From Flavobacterium sp. N502536 (GTDB taxonomy: Bacteria > Bacteroidota > Bacteroidia > Flavobacteriales > Flavobacteriaceae), in NCBI RefSeq assembly GCF_025947345.1, contig NZ_CP110011.1:4975001-5039000 (forward strand): a DNA stretch of 64,000 bases. The letters are read 5' to 3'. A program made the position numbers and the translations under genes. Below are positions 30,701 through 37,864 of the stretch, piece after piece (the stretch's first letter is position 1; each line of letters opens with the position of its first letter). The notes under the pieces were generated by a model that saw only the letters and a list, made by a program, of their open reading frames with translations, searched no databases and was not told where the DNA came from.

Positions 30701-33700
30701 CGAATACACTCGAATCCGGTAATTTTCCCTGATATTCGTTTACCGATAAATTCTCCATCCCTTTGGAACCAGATCCTTGTTGGTTTTGAACAATAACCTG
30801 CACATCAAACAACGGATTACGGCTCATATCCCTCGGAATATTTAAAGACGAAACGAGGTCATCAAAAGGATACAACTGGTGTTCGTGTGCTCCGAGAACC
30901 ACTTTTTTTACATTGGATACGATGTCATTAAAACTGTCTTCTTTCGAAAAATTCGTTCTTAGGGCTAAAGTGTTCACGTAAAAACCAATTTGATTTTCTA
31001 AATCGGCGTGGTCTCTGCCCGCAATAGGACTTCCAATTACAATATCTTCCTGATGGGTGTAGTGGTAAAATAAAACATTAACGGCACTTAACAATCCCAT
31101 AAATAAGGTGGCTTCCTGTGTTTTCAGAAGTTCCTTAAATTTGTTTGTCAGCGTTTCAGAAATTAAGGTATGGTGTACTCCCCCATTGTATGTTTTTATA
31201 AACGGACGCTGTTTTCCTCCTGATAAATCTAAAGTAGGTAAATCGCCTTTAAACTGTTCGAGCCAATAGGCTTTATGCAGTTCCAATCTGAAACCACTAA
31301 GCTCTGTAAGCTGCCAGGACGAATAGTCTTTGTATTGAATCGGCAACTCACTTAATTCTGACGGAACCCCGGTTACAAGGCTGTTGTAGAGCTGTAACAA
31401 CTCCTTTACAATTATTTCGATCGACCAGGCATCGCTAATGATGTGGTGGATTACAGTGCTAAATACCCAACGCTTTTCGGATTGTTTGTAGATACTGGCT
31501 TTTAACAATGTCCCTGCAGACAAATCAAAAGGAGCCGACAAGTCTTCGAACAGATGCTTTTCGAGTACCGATTCGTCTGTGTTGCTCAGGTCTATATTTT
31601 TAATCGTAAAAAAGGTGTCTTCGGGTGCGATGACATACTGCAGTACTTCTTTTTGATCGTTTTCTTTAAAACTGGTACGTAAAATTTCATGACGTTCGAT
31701 TAACTGCAAAAACGCAGTTTCTAAAGCATTTATATCGAGTTCTCCTTCAAAAACATAAGCTCCCGACATGTTGTAAGCAATATTGGCCTCCTGCTGCTGA
31801 CTCAAGATCCACAAACGACGCTGCATCACCGAAAGCGGGTACCCATTTTGTTTCTCCAATACCGGAATTTCTTTATAATCCACCTGTTGTTCTTTGGCGA
31901 TCAGCTCGTATTGCCCCGCTAAACTGGTGTGGATAAACAGGTCTTTTAGCTGAAGTTTTACACGGAATTCTTTATGGATTTTACTAATGAGTTTGGAAGC
32001 TTTTAAACTGTGTCCACCCAAATCGAAGAAATTGTCTTCCATGCTGATGTGTGAGATTCCTAAAACCTCTTCCCACAATCCGGCTAATGCTTTTTCAAGC
32101 GGAGTTGAAGGATAGGTGTAGGTGATCTCCTCATCTGAAATCGTTACCTCAGAGGATTGTATTTGAGAAGGTGCTGCTTTTCTGCTCACTTTCAATGGAA
32201 GAAAACCAATTTCTTCAGCAGGATTCTGAACCACTGCCGCCAAAGTGTTTTCTAAATCTTTTAGAAAATCCAAAGCTGTTGCTCCGGTAAAAATATCGGT
32301 GTTGTATTCTAATTCAACCGTTAATGCTCCTGCTTTTTCTATAAAGGTGAAGGTTAAATCGTATTTACTCACTCCTCCGTTCAGCAAATCATTATACGAC
32401 AACGCTGCATTCTCCTCTTCGTTCTGATATTCATTCTGAATGTCAATCATCACATCAAATAACGCACTACGACTAAGGTCTCTCTTCAGGTTCAGATGAT
32501 TCACTAATTCATCAAAAGGATAATTCTGATTTTCAATTGCGTTTAATGTTATGCTTTTATTTTTCTGAAAAATCTCTTCAAAAGAATTCGCTGGTCCAAA
32601 CTGTGTTCTAAGTGCCAGCGTGTTGACATAAAACCCAATCTGGTCGGCCATATCTTTGTGTGTTCTGCCCGATACCGGACTTCCTACGATAAAATCCTCC
32701 TGTGCGGTATATTTATGCAATAGTACATTTATCAAACTGAGACAACCTGTAAACAAAGTTCCCTCTCCTTCTTTACAAAAGGATTTTAATTTTTGGTATA
32801 AAGCAGCCGGTATATCCTGTTGGATGACATTTCCGTTATAACTCATAATCGCTGGACGCGGGTGGTCTCCAAAATGAGAAAGAACAGGCAGCTCGCCTTC
32901 AAGATTTGTCAGCCAGTAATTTTTTTCTTTATTAAAAACCTCAGCTGCTAATTGTTTTTGCTGCCATACAGCATAGTCTTTGTACTGAATTTGTAAAGGG
33001 GTGCTCAAAGCTGTTTCGCCCTTTCTTCTGGCGTCATAGTTTTTAAGCAGTTCCTTAATCATGATCCCAATAGACCAGCCATCGCTGATAATATGGTGCA
33101 TGTTGTAGGCAAACACAAATTTGGTGTCGGTAATTTTTATAAGAACTCCTTTGAATAACGGCCCTTTTTCAAGATCAAAAATGGTGTTGTTTACCCCAAT
33201 CAGTATTTCATTTAGTTTATCCTCATCACTATCGACGTCGATTTGCTGAAAAGGGAATTCAAAATCTTCGGGAGCGATTACAAACTGTCGGACTTCTTCC
33301 TCTTCTACTGCCTTGAAAACGGTTCTTAAAACCTCGTGACGATGAATCAAATCACGAATAGCCAACATAAAAGCAACAGCATCCAATGCTTCATCAATAA
33401 CCTGAATCCCGGGAATATTATAAGAGAAATTTGCTTTATCAATCTGGCTTAGTACCCACAGCCTGAGCTGAGAAGAAGATAACGGGTAATGTTCACTTTT
33501 GGGCGCAGCGGGAATAGAATTGTTTTCATGATCCTGATCTTTCGCATATTTATTAACCAGCTCAATTAATTCTTCCTTTTTTGATTTAATTTCATTTAGT
33601 AGTGCTTCATTTAAAACGCCTTTTGGAGCTTTAACATCAAGATTATTGTTGATTACTTTTACGGTAACTTTAAGTTTTTTCAGCTTTGTAAATAATTCGT

Positions 33701-33707
33701 AGCCCAT
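24768..33707 (-). CDS. NRPS, dock-C-T-C-A-T-C-A-T-TE (terminal)
   Basis: A 2979-residue terminal NRPS. In order: a TubC-type docking segment (1-58); C1 (MHHIISDGWS); T1 (FFDLGGHSLKA, Ser ~565) with no A domain between them; C2 (HHIISDAWS); A2 (~1075-1560); T2 (FFDLGGDSIKV, Ser ~1620); C3 (CHHAIIDGWS), which opens VYPMSDIQKGM; A3 (~2140-2630); T3 (FFEIGGYSLKA, Ser ~2701); TE (~2740-2979, GYSMG ~2826, His in SGTHWEAF). The A2 pocket reads D-S-A-L-T-A-E-V-W-K, which I cannot assign. A3 reads D-A-E-D-V-G-S-V-S-K; its two acidic residues suggest a basic amino acid such as Lys. T1 must be loaded in trans. The TE releases the chain. Confidence 0.92.
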   Translation of the reverse strand: MGYELFTKLKKLKVTVKVINNNLDVKAPKGVLNEALLNEIKSKKEELIELVNKYAKDQDHENNSIPAAPKSEHYPLSSSQLRLWVLSQIDKANFSYNIPGIQVIDEALDAVAFMLAIRDLIHRHEVLRTVFKAVEEEEVRQFVIAPEDFEFPFQQIDVDSDEDKLNEILIGVNNTIFDLEKGPLFKGVLIKITDTKFVFAYNMHHIISDGWSIGIMIKELLKNYDARRKGETALSTPLQIQYKDYAVWQQKQLAAEVFNKEKNYWLTNLEGELPVLSHFGDHPRPAIMSYNGNVIQQDIPAALYQKLKSFCKEGEGTLFTGCLSLINVLLHKYTAQEDFIVGSPVSGRTHKDMADQIGFYVNTLALRTQFGPANSFEEIFQKNKSITLNAIENQNYPFDELVNHLNLKRDLSRSALFDVMIDIQNEYQNEEENAALSYNDLLNGGVSKYDLTFTFIEKAGALTVELEYNTDIFTGATALDFLKDLENTLAAVVQNPAEEIGFLPLKVSRKAAPSQIQSSEVTISDEEITYTYPSTPLEKALAGLWEEVLGISHISMEDNFFDLGGHSLKASKLISKIHKEFRVKLQLKDLFIHTSLAGQYELIAKEQQVDYKEIPVLEKQNGYPLSVMQRRLWILSQQQEANIAYNMSGAYVFEGELDINALETAFLQLIERHEILRTSFKENDQKEVLQYVIAPEDTFFTIKNIDLSNTDESVLEKHLFEDLSAPFDLSAGTLLKASIYKQSEKRWVFSTVIHHIISDAWSIEIIVKELLQLYNSLVTGVPSELSELPIQYKDYSSWQLTELSGFRLELHKAYWLEQFKGDLPTLDLSGGKQRPFIKTYNGGVHHTLISETLTNKFKELLKTQEATLFMGLLSAVNVLFYHYTHQEDIVIGSPIAGRDHADLENQIGFYVNTLALRTNFSKEDSFNDIVSNVKKVVLGAHEHQLYPFDDLVSSLNIPRDMSRNPLFDVQVIVQNQQGSGSKGMENLSVNEYQGKLPDSSVFDLVFNFTEAPQGLATSIIYNSDVFDSQRIEQFGNHLEQLLTAVLENTNQPILELKWLLKEEQQHLLQFNAETFSYDQSKTVVEMIKEQTEKNPEATAISFEGKQLSYLELNERSNQLAHFLLEEYQLKSNDFVGIMLDRSESVFIGILAILKAGAAYVPIDPDYPVSRKEYILKDTNVKVLLTQSDYLFDLSYYEGGIFAMDVQLDSLTNPVTTPETTVLPEHLAYIIYTSGSTGNPKGVMVTHGNLQHSLAPRSNTYSPIKSFLLLSSVAFDSSVAGIFSTLTTGGTLCITSTSDIANVNFIADLIATEKVSHLLTVPSYYKLLLKALSDKEASLEQVTVAGETCPISLIEEHFNSPIGKSGCDLFNEYGPTECSVWSSVHKYEEGKPVTATIGKPIANTHIYILNEKEELVPLGVIGELHIGGNGVTKGYLNNPELTQQKFVKDPFNPAGLMYKTGDLGRWNSAGEIEFLGRKDNQVKVRGYRIELGEIQYAVEQYQFVEAAVILTKENKAGDNELYAYLLADETLNLSDLKNYLKNIVPAYAVPAHFVTVAAFPQTPNGKIDTKALLEIGDAESRIGEEYVAPQTEQEITLVKIWETVLDKKKIGVKDRFFDLGGDSIKVLKIVNGIYNEMQLEITISDVYTNDCIAQLSDFITNNRTSIAVKKAAVAGVKDQARQSMDWIRNSVLESLNESEADRVEDVYPMSDIQKGMIYESLKYEGASVYHDQMINSRQFQDFDITVFRQAMQLMTEKHEILRTAFNLHDYDQEVQIVYKQVELPVFYQHLSHLGSLKEQEKVIADFLQSELLNPFDVSQAPLFRMAAFNIGNDTIVFVSQCHHAIIDGWSDSLLLTEINNVYLKLIDTPSFKPAKLRSSHKDYILYQLEDKRKEEITTFWSNELNDYNRVNLFTEKEVEDFKLFGFEKETLSKIDALKTAYGIRLKELALSALIYTIKLYTYGNDITIGLVVNTRPALPDSDEMLGCFLNTIPFRLEVDRTISGENLLLLVKQKLVEVSNFSDMSLANIAAVNNEIKGTNNPFFDIIFNYVDFYSYDALEEQLKEQKASNLGNQELVLNGKGATNTYLDFTVNNTNNAALFDFAQTRELINKIELSEIESVYKKVFKHLVEHPEVSLKELDHLSNSEKESYLTQNEGKSIAENNKQTVLELFAEQVALNPHYPALYHNGLNISYAELDQKSNQLGHYLRKQGIGNEDFVAILIDRSVEMLISIFGIIKAGAAYVPLDEGYPQQRIDFILKDTAAKALLSKQAVLENFSQESFPRTIVMDKEWDSIAEESTAKTDANLTPNSLIYSIYTSGTTGNPKGVFIEHKGVVNLAKSLIKRYNIQKEEKILAFSNYVFDASVEQIFVALASGATLVLCDKEDLLDNEKFAELLMQKEITHIDVTPTYLENVIPNKYHLNRVVVGGEECSINLARKWAAHTDFYNSYGPTETTVSSTIYAYDKENDKELNRLPIGSPIENTAIYILDSASQLVKTGVVGEMFIGGIGVSRGYINQETLTKERFVPNPFAKGETLYKTGDLCCWLPDGNIQFFGRADDQVKIRGYRIELGEIENAFLQQKITTSVAVLAKTNKLGEKEVVAYLVPDEHFDVRNIRTKLKSVLPYFMIPSYFIPVEEIPLTKSRKVDRNKLLAIEIHKTDVIRSLVAPENETENTILQIWQDILEKKEISVLDNFFEIGGYSLKAIKLQSMLRRKLGLEISIKDLYNAPTIRELAQGKKTAASALIDLHVGNHPNTIYFIPPILGNSILYHPLAKALSSHFNSIGLQYKGLEPQEKFCQSIEEMAGYFSEEIKKRQSNQPFVILGYSMGAAIAFEVVKELEKQYDAIELVLVDRPISIIGLQDNEEDIDAQADWLLKEYQKITGLSTDQKASVLSFLKNNLLLDNQYSLQGKISSAIHVLESGENELRSNMHNWKEYTTGELTHHYLSGTHWEAFSEKNFDKYVEIFKNSIQKTSIETN

Positions 33708-33793
33708 AATTATGTTTTTTGGTTTAAACTAATTTGTATTGCGTATGATTGATATTTGGTTAGGTGTGGATTGAATTTTATTAATCTGTATTG

Positions 33794-33905
33794 GGGTGTG
33801 TTTTTCTCTCGCAGATTGTGCAGATCTGGCAGATTTTTCTTTTTGTGACGATTGTTAAACACATAGAAACATAGTTTTTCTGTATTGAGCTAATGCGTTT
33901 CACAT
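33794..33905. repeat. Dispersed intergenic repeat, copy B
   Basis: Shares with copy A (22107-22235) a CTCGCAGAT...GCAGAT block and the 39-base segment at 33844-33882 (one mismatch), followed by GCGTTTCAC. It lies in the 271-base gap before the large NRPS gene. Confidence 0.65.
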
Positions 33906-33923
33906 TTCACATTTTCACATTTC

Positions 33924-33969
33924 CTCATTATCTCATTATCTCATTATCTCATTATCTCATTATCTCATT
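33924..33969. repeat. 8-bp tandem repeat, about 5.7 copies
   Basis: CTCATTAT is repeated five times without error and then runs into CTCATT, just 9 bases past the stop of the FAD oxidase gene and about 220 bases before the start of the large NRPS. Such tracts change length by slippage. It is too short and too simple for a CRISPR. Confidence 0.85.
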
Positions 33970-33978
33970 CCCAGCGAC

Positions 33979-35355
33979 TTAATTGATTATACTATTTTTA
34001 TCAAATAATGCCTTGATATCCTTCATGATATTGATATGGTGGTGCGACATGGCTTCTTCTAAATAGGGAAGGTTAATTTTTCCTATGCCGTGCTCTCCTG
34101 ATATTGTGCCTCCCAGTTCCAGCGCTTTTAAGAAAATGGCTTTCACCCAAATCGCCAGCTGATCTTCCCACTCTTTTTTACTGGTTTGTTTGTCTTGAAA
34201 AATATTTACATGAAAATTTCCATTGCCTACATGTCCAAAAACGGTGTATTCGAAATCATACTTTTTTGCAATCCCGGCAATTGAGCGGTACATTTCATCA
34301 ATTTTAGAACGGGGTACCACAATGTCTATGTCTCTAAAAAACACGTGATGTATGACGGCTTCTCCCACTTTAGAGCGCATTTCCCATAACGCTTTCACGC
34401 CATTTTGGGTATCTGCCATACTGATTTCTTCCTGGGTATAGTCCGCGATAAATTCGCTAATCTGAATGGCTTGTTCCATTAGTTTATCGGAAGCGGTTCC
34501 TTCCAGTTCGATCCATAAAAGACCTTTAGTAGTCTCGTGATTCCATTGTTTTTTATCGAGAAATTCCGAAGCCAGCTTTACTCCGGTCTGGTCAATAAAT
34601 TCGATACTTGAAGCCTCATATCCTTTTGCAAAAAATTGCTGCACGCATTCAAACAGCTTTTCTATTTTAGAAAAAGGAATCATCAAAAGCAGTTCTTTTG
34701 CAGGAGGGACTAATTTTAAGACTACTTTGGTAATGATACCCAGCGTTCCTTCGCTTCCGGTAAACAGTTGGGTCAGGTTATAACCGGTTGCGTTTTTAGT
34801 TACATTTTTTCCTGTCCAAATAATGGTTCCGTCGGGCAAAACAATTTCAAGATTGATTACGTAATCTTTAGTCGTGCCGTATTTCAATGATTTTGGGCTG
34901 CCACTAGATACGGCTATATTACCGCCAATAAAACAGGCATTGGCACTGCTGATGTTTTGCGGAAAATTCAAACCTTCGTTTAATACCGCAGTACGTAAAT
35001 CCTGAGTGATGACTCCTGACTCTGCTGTAACAGTCCTGTCTATTTTATTGATTTCGATAATTTTATTTAAACGTTCCAGCGAAAGTATCAGACCATTCGT
35101 TTCAGACAATGCACCTCTGCTGACTCCTGTACCACCGCCTCTCACGGTGATACTGGTCTTTGTTTCATTACAGATTTTAAGGATTTTTGAAATCTCTTTT
35201 TCGTCTTTCGGAAGGATTACTGCCGAAGGTATTTTCTCTTCATCAGAAGTACAGTCTCTGGAATAATTGTATAATCGTTCAGCATTGGTGAGTACATACT
35301 CACGTCCCACTATCTGAATTATAGCATTTATAATATCTGTCTGGCAACCTGTCAT
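33979..35355 (-). CDS. FAD-linked 2-hydroxyacid oxidase, likely hydroxymandelate oxidase
   Basis: A 458-residue flavoprotein of the GlcD / D-lactate dehydrogenase type (VAO fold). The FAD-binding segment includes VRGGGTGVSRGA (about 72-83) and the GSEGTLGIITKV motif. The C-terminal oxidase domain has FGHVGNGNFHVN (about 375-386) and SGEHGIGKINLPYLE (about 423). It lies 5 bases after the hydroxymandelate-synthase-like gene. By position it should turn 4-hydroxymandelate into 4-hydroxyphenylglyoxylate, the middle step of Hpg synthesis. In actinobacteria that step uses an unrelated FMN enzyme (Hmo), so this would be a replacement. The role is inferred; the fold is clear. Confidence 0.85.
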   Translation of the reverse strand: MTGCQTDIINAIIQIVGREYVLTNAERLYNYSRDCTSDEEKIPSAVILPKDEKEISKILKICNETKTSITVRGGGTGVSRGALSETNGLILSLERLNKIIEINKIDRTVTAESGVITQDLRTAVLNEGLNFPQNISSANACFIGGNIAVSSGSPKSLKYGTTKDYVINLEIVLPDGTIIWTGKNVTKNATGYNLTQLFTGSEGTLGIITKVVLKLVPPAKELLLMIPFSKIEKLFECVQQFFAKGYEASSIEFIDQTGVKLASEFLDKKQWNHETTKGLLWIELEGTASDKLMEQAIQISEFIADYTQEEISMADTQNGVKALWEMRSKVGEAVIHHVFFRDIDIVVPRSKIDEMYRSIAGIAKKYDFEYTVFGHVGNGNFHVNIFQDKQTSKKEWEDQLAIWVKAIFLKALELGGTISGEHGIGKINLPYLEEAMSHHHINIMKDIKALFDKNSIIN

Positions 35356-35360
35356 CGGGA

Positions 35361-36479
35361 TTATATTTTATTTGAAAGCGTTAATTCTTCTTCCATTGCT
35401 TCAAACAGCGCATAGATGTTGTCTAAGCCAAATCCCTGATAATCATTAACTCTTTGTACAATTTCATAAAAAAATGTAGCTCTGTCGCCTATCGGAGTGG
35501 TGAAGATCTGGAAGAGTAAGGCTCCTTCCAAAACATCACATAAGATTCCGTGCTTTTTTAATGGTTCTACATCCAATTCAGGATATTTTGCTGCTAGTTT
35601 TTCGTAGTAAGAATCCGGGTATCTGGTAAATTTCACACCAGACTCTCTCAGTGCTTTCACCGATTTAATGATGTTGTTGGATTCAAAAGCGATATGCTGT
35701 ATCCCTGTTCCGTAGTTTTGATCGATAAACAATTGTACCTGGTTTTTTACCCCATGTTCCGGTTCAACCAAAACGTTATTGATGCTTTTGTTACCCGATT
35801 GTAGCACTTTCAATAACATCCCGATTTTCTTTTCGCCTTTCACTTTTCTTTCGTCAAATTCGACTACCGTTTTCGAAAGGAAGATGTTGTTAAAATACTT
35901 TTCCCAAAGATTGATTTCATTAAGTCTTAAAGCACAGGCCACATGGTCAATTTTTTGCAAGCCGGTATCTTCTCCTTCAAAATTCCATTCGCTCTGTACG
36001 TTTTTATATCCCGGAAGAAAATCTCCGTTGTAATTGTCATAGTTGACCAATACGATTTCGTTGTCATCAAACATTTTTAAAGACGCCTGTTCTACAAAAC
36101 CATTTTCATCCGATGTTAAATGCGGATGCTCTACCGGTATCGCTCCGTTTTTCATAGCTCTTGCAAAAAAGTCCTTCACATTATCAACGTTTATGGCCAT
36201 TCGCTTGATACCGTTTCCATGAAGGTCAACAAACGAAACTATTTTGTAAGAGCTGGGCTGTGATGCAGAAGTGATCACCAGTTTGATATCATTTTTAACG
36301 ATATAGTACGAACATCTGTCTAAAACACCCGTTTCCGGCCCCGCATAAGCGATAACTTCAAAACCTAATGCTTTCACGTGCCAGAATACGACCATCTTGG
36401 CCATACCTACGTAATACTCGACAAAATCATACTCCATATTAAAAAAATCAGATACGATAATTTCATTGTTGTTTTCCAT
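35361..36479 (-). CDS. hmaS: 4-hydroxymandelate synthase (HPPD-like Fe(II) dioxygenase)
   Basis: A 372-residue two-domain VOC dioxygenase of the HPPD/HmaS family. Iron ligands are His in KIDHVAC (about 178), His in GIQHIAF (about 260) and Glu in FFYEIVQ (about 337). The C-terminal helix GFGLDNIYALFEAMEEE is typical. HPPD makes homogentisate; HmaS makes 4-hydroxymandelate from the same 4-hydroxyphenylpyruvate. Two points favour HmaS: the HPPD-conserved INEP is VLVEP here, losing the Asn, and the gene sits between the aminotransferase (12 bases) and the oxidase (5 bases) of an Hpg cassette beside two Hpg-coded A domains. A catabolic HPPD remains possible but unlikely. Confidence 0.82.
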   Translation of the reverse strand: MENNNEIIVSDFFNMEYDFVEYYVGMAKMVVFWHVKALGFEVIAYAGPETGVLDRCSYYIVKNDIKLVITSASQPSSYKIVSFVDLHGNGIKRMAINVDNVKDFFARAMKNGAIPVEHPHLTSDENGFVEQASLKMFDDNEIVLVNYDNYNGDFLPGYKNVQSEWNFEGEDTGLQKIDHVACALRLNEINLWEKYFNNIFLSKTVVEFDERKVKGEKKIGMLLKVLQSGNKSINNVLVEPEHGVKNQVQLFIDQNYGTGIQHIAFESNNIIKSVKALRESGVKFTRYPDSYYEKLAAKYPELDVEPLKKHGILCDVLEGALLFQIFTTPIGDRATFFYEIVQRVNDYQGFGLDNIYALFEAMEEELTLSNKI

Positions 36480-36491
36480 TTTTATAGTTTT

Positions 36492-37810
36492 TTATTGGTT
36501 AGTTACTTTTGATTTGATGAACTCAGACAATCTTTCAATTCCGTTTTTTATCTCTTCCCGGGTGACATTACTAAAAGCCAGTCGCAATTCGTTTTCGCCT
36601 CCCTGGTTCATGTAGAAAAAAGACATGGGGGTAAAAATGACTTTATTCGTTTCTGCACAGGCAATAACGTCTTGTTTTGTTACTCTGAAAGGCACTTTAA
36701 GGATCAGGAAGAAACCTCCGGCTGGCAGATTCCAACTGATATTTTCGGCCCAAAAATGGGTTTCCTTATTGAAAAAATGACTCAGACTTTCTAAAAGCTG
36801 GTTCCTTTTTTCTTTCATCCCGGCCCTCTTTTCTGTATTTAAAGTTTCAAGCGAAAATGCATTTTTCAATAACAAACCGCCAAACATGGCCTGCATGATC
36901 GATGGGGTGTTTACGGTGACATATCCTTTTGTTTTGGCCATTAAATCGCTTAGGGCTATACTTTTTTCGTTTACTTTCACTTTTTGTGTGACCACCATTA
37001 AACACAGGCGTAAGGAAGGATATATGGTTTTGGAAAGCGATCGCAAATAGATCACACTGTTGTTTTGATCCAATGATTTTAAGGTGGGCATTTTAGCATT
37101 TTCATAATAAAAATCGCCATAGGCATTGTCTTCGAAAAGCACAAAATCATACACACGGGCCAACTCTAAAAGACGATGTCTGTTGGTTAAAGACATGCTG
37201 TTTCCTGTAGGGTTCTGAAAATCGGGGATGACATAGACAATTTTTACTTTTTTGCCTTTTTCCTGATAGTCCAGTATTTTTTCTTCGATTGCCTGTATGG
37301 AGGATTCATCGGATATAACAGGAATGGTATCAATCGCATAATCATTGATTTTAGCAAAATGTGTTACCCCGATATAAGCCGGATCTTCGACCAAAATCAC
37401 ATCATTTTCGCGGTTGCATAAAGTCGTGATTCCAATGGCGATTGCTTCTTGTGCGCCTACCGTTATGAGGATATCTTCTGGGTTTGCTTTTATGGCTTCA
37501 TCAACTGATAAATATTTTGCTACTTCTTCATTGATGATGCCTTTAGTTCGGTTGTACTGCCCCAAATTTTCTAACACTATATTTTCGGAAAGACCTTTTT
37601 CCCGGCATTGTTTTTTACAAAATGATCCAGGCATTCAGAGAATTGATCGATCTTGAAATAGTTAGCGTCTGGCCTTCCCGAAGCAAACGAAATGGCGTCA
37701 GGGTATTGCAGCTGAACTTCGTTCAGAAATCCCATCACATCTTCGCCCATAGCAAACAACAATGGATTTACCACATCAAACGACGGTTGTGAAATCATTT
37801 TTTCAATCAT
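36492..37810 (-). CDS. hpgT: PLP aminotransferase, HpgT-like, frameshifted
   Basis: A fold-type I aminotransferase of about 438 residues in two frames: the first ~70 codons (37810 to ~37600) and the rest (~37597 to 36492). Joined at the A5 run (37596-37600 on the plus strand), the protein reads NNAGKK-GLSENIV without loss. PLP-binding marks are EDNAYGDF (~222) and the Schiff-base Lys in LRSLSKTIYPS (~258). It would make Hpg from 4-hydroxyphenylglyoxylate, with Tyr as the donor in known systems. It leads the three-gene cassette, 54 bases after the monooxygenase NRPS. One missing A (sequencing error or mutation) explains the break. As written, the protein would stop after 77 residues. Confidence 0.8.
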
Positions 37811-37864
37811 CTCTGAATTTTTTAAAAGGTTATTGGTTTTTATTTTTAGAAAAAAAGGGCTGTA

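Noticed and set aside
33924..33969. A CRISPR-like array
   Set aside because: The unit is only 8 bp with no spacers and no cas genes nearby.
35361..36479. A catabolic 4-hydroxyphenylpyruvate dioxygenase
   Set aside because: The Asn of the INEP motif is replaced and the gene sits inside an Hpg cassette beside Hpg-coded NRPS modules.
37590..37610. Programmed -1 frameshifting in the aminotransferase
   Set aside because: The site has AAA AAG but not a full slippery heptamer, and a second unrelated gene has the same kind of break, so error or mutation is more likely.
37577..37810. A separate 77-residue protein upstream of the aminotransferase
   Set aside because: It is the N-terminal end of the same aminotransferase, split by a one-base frameshift.
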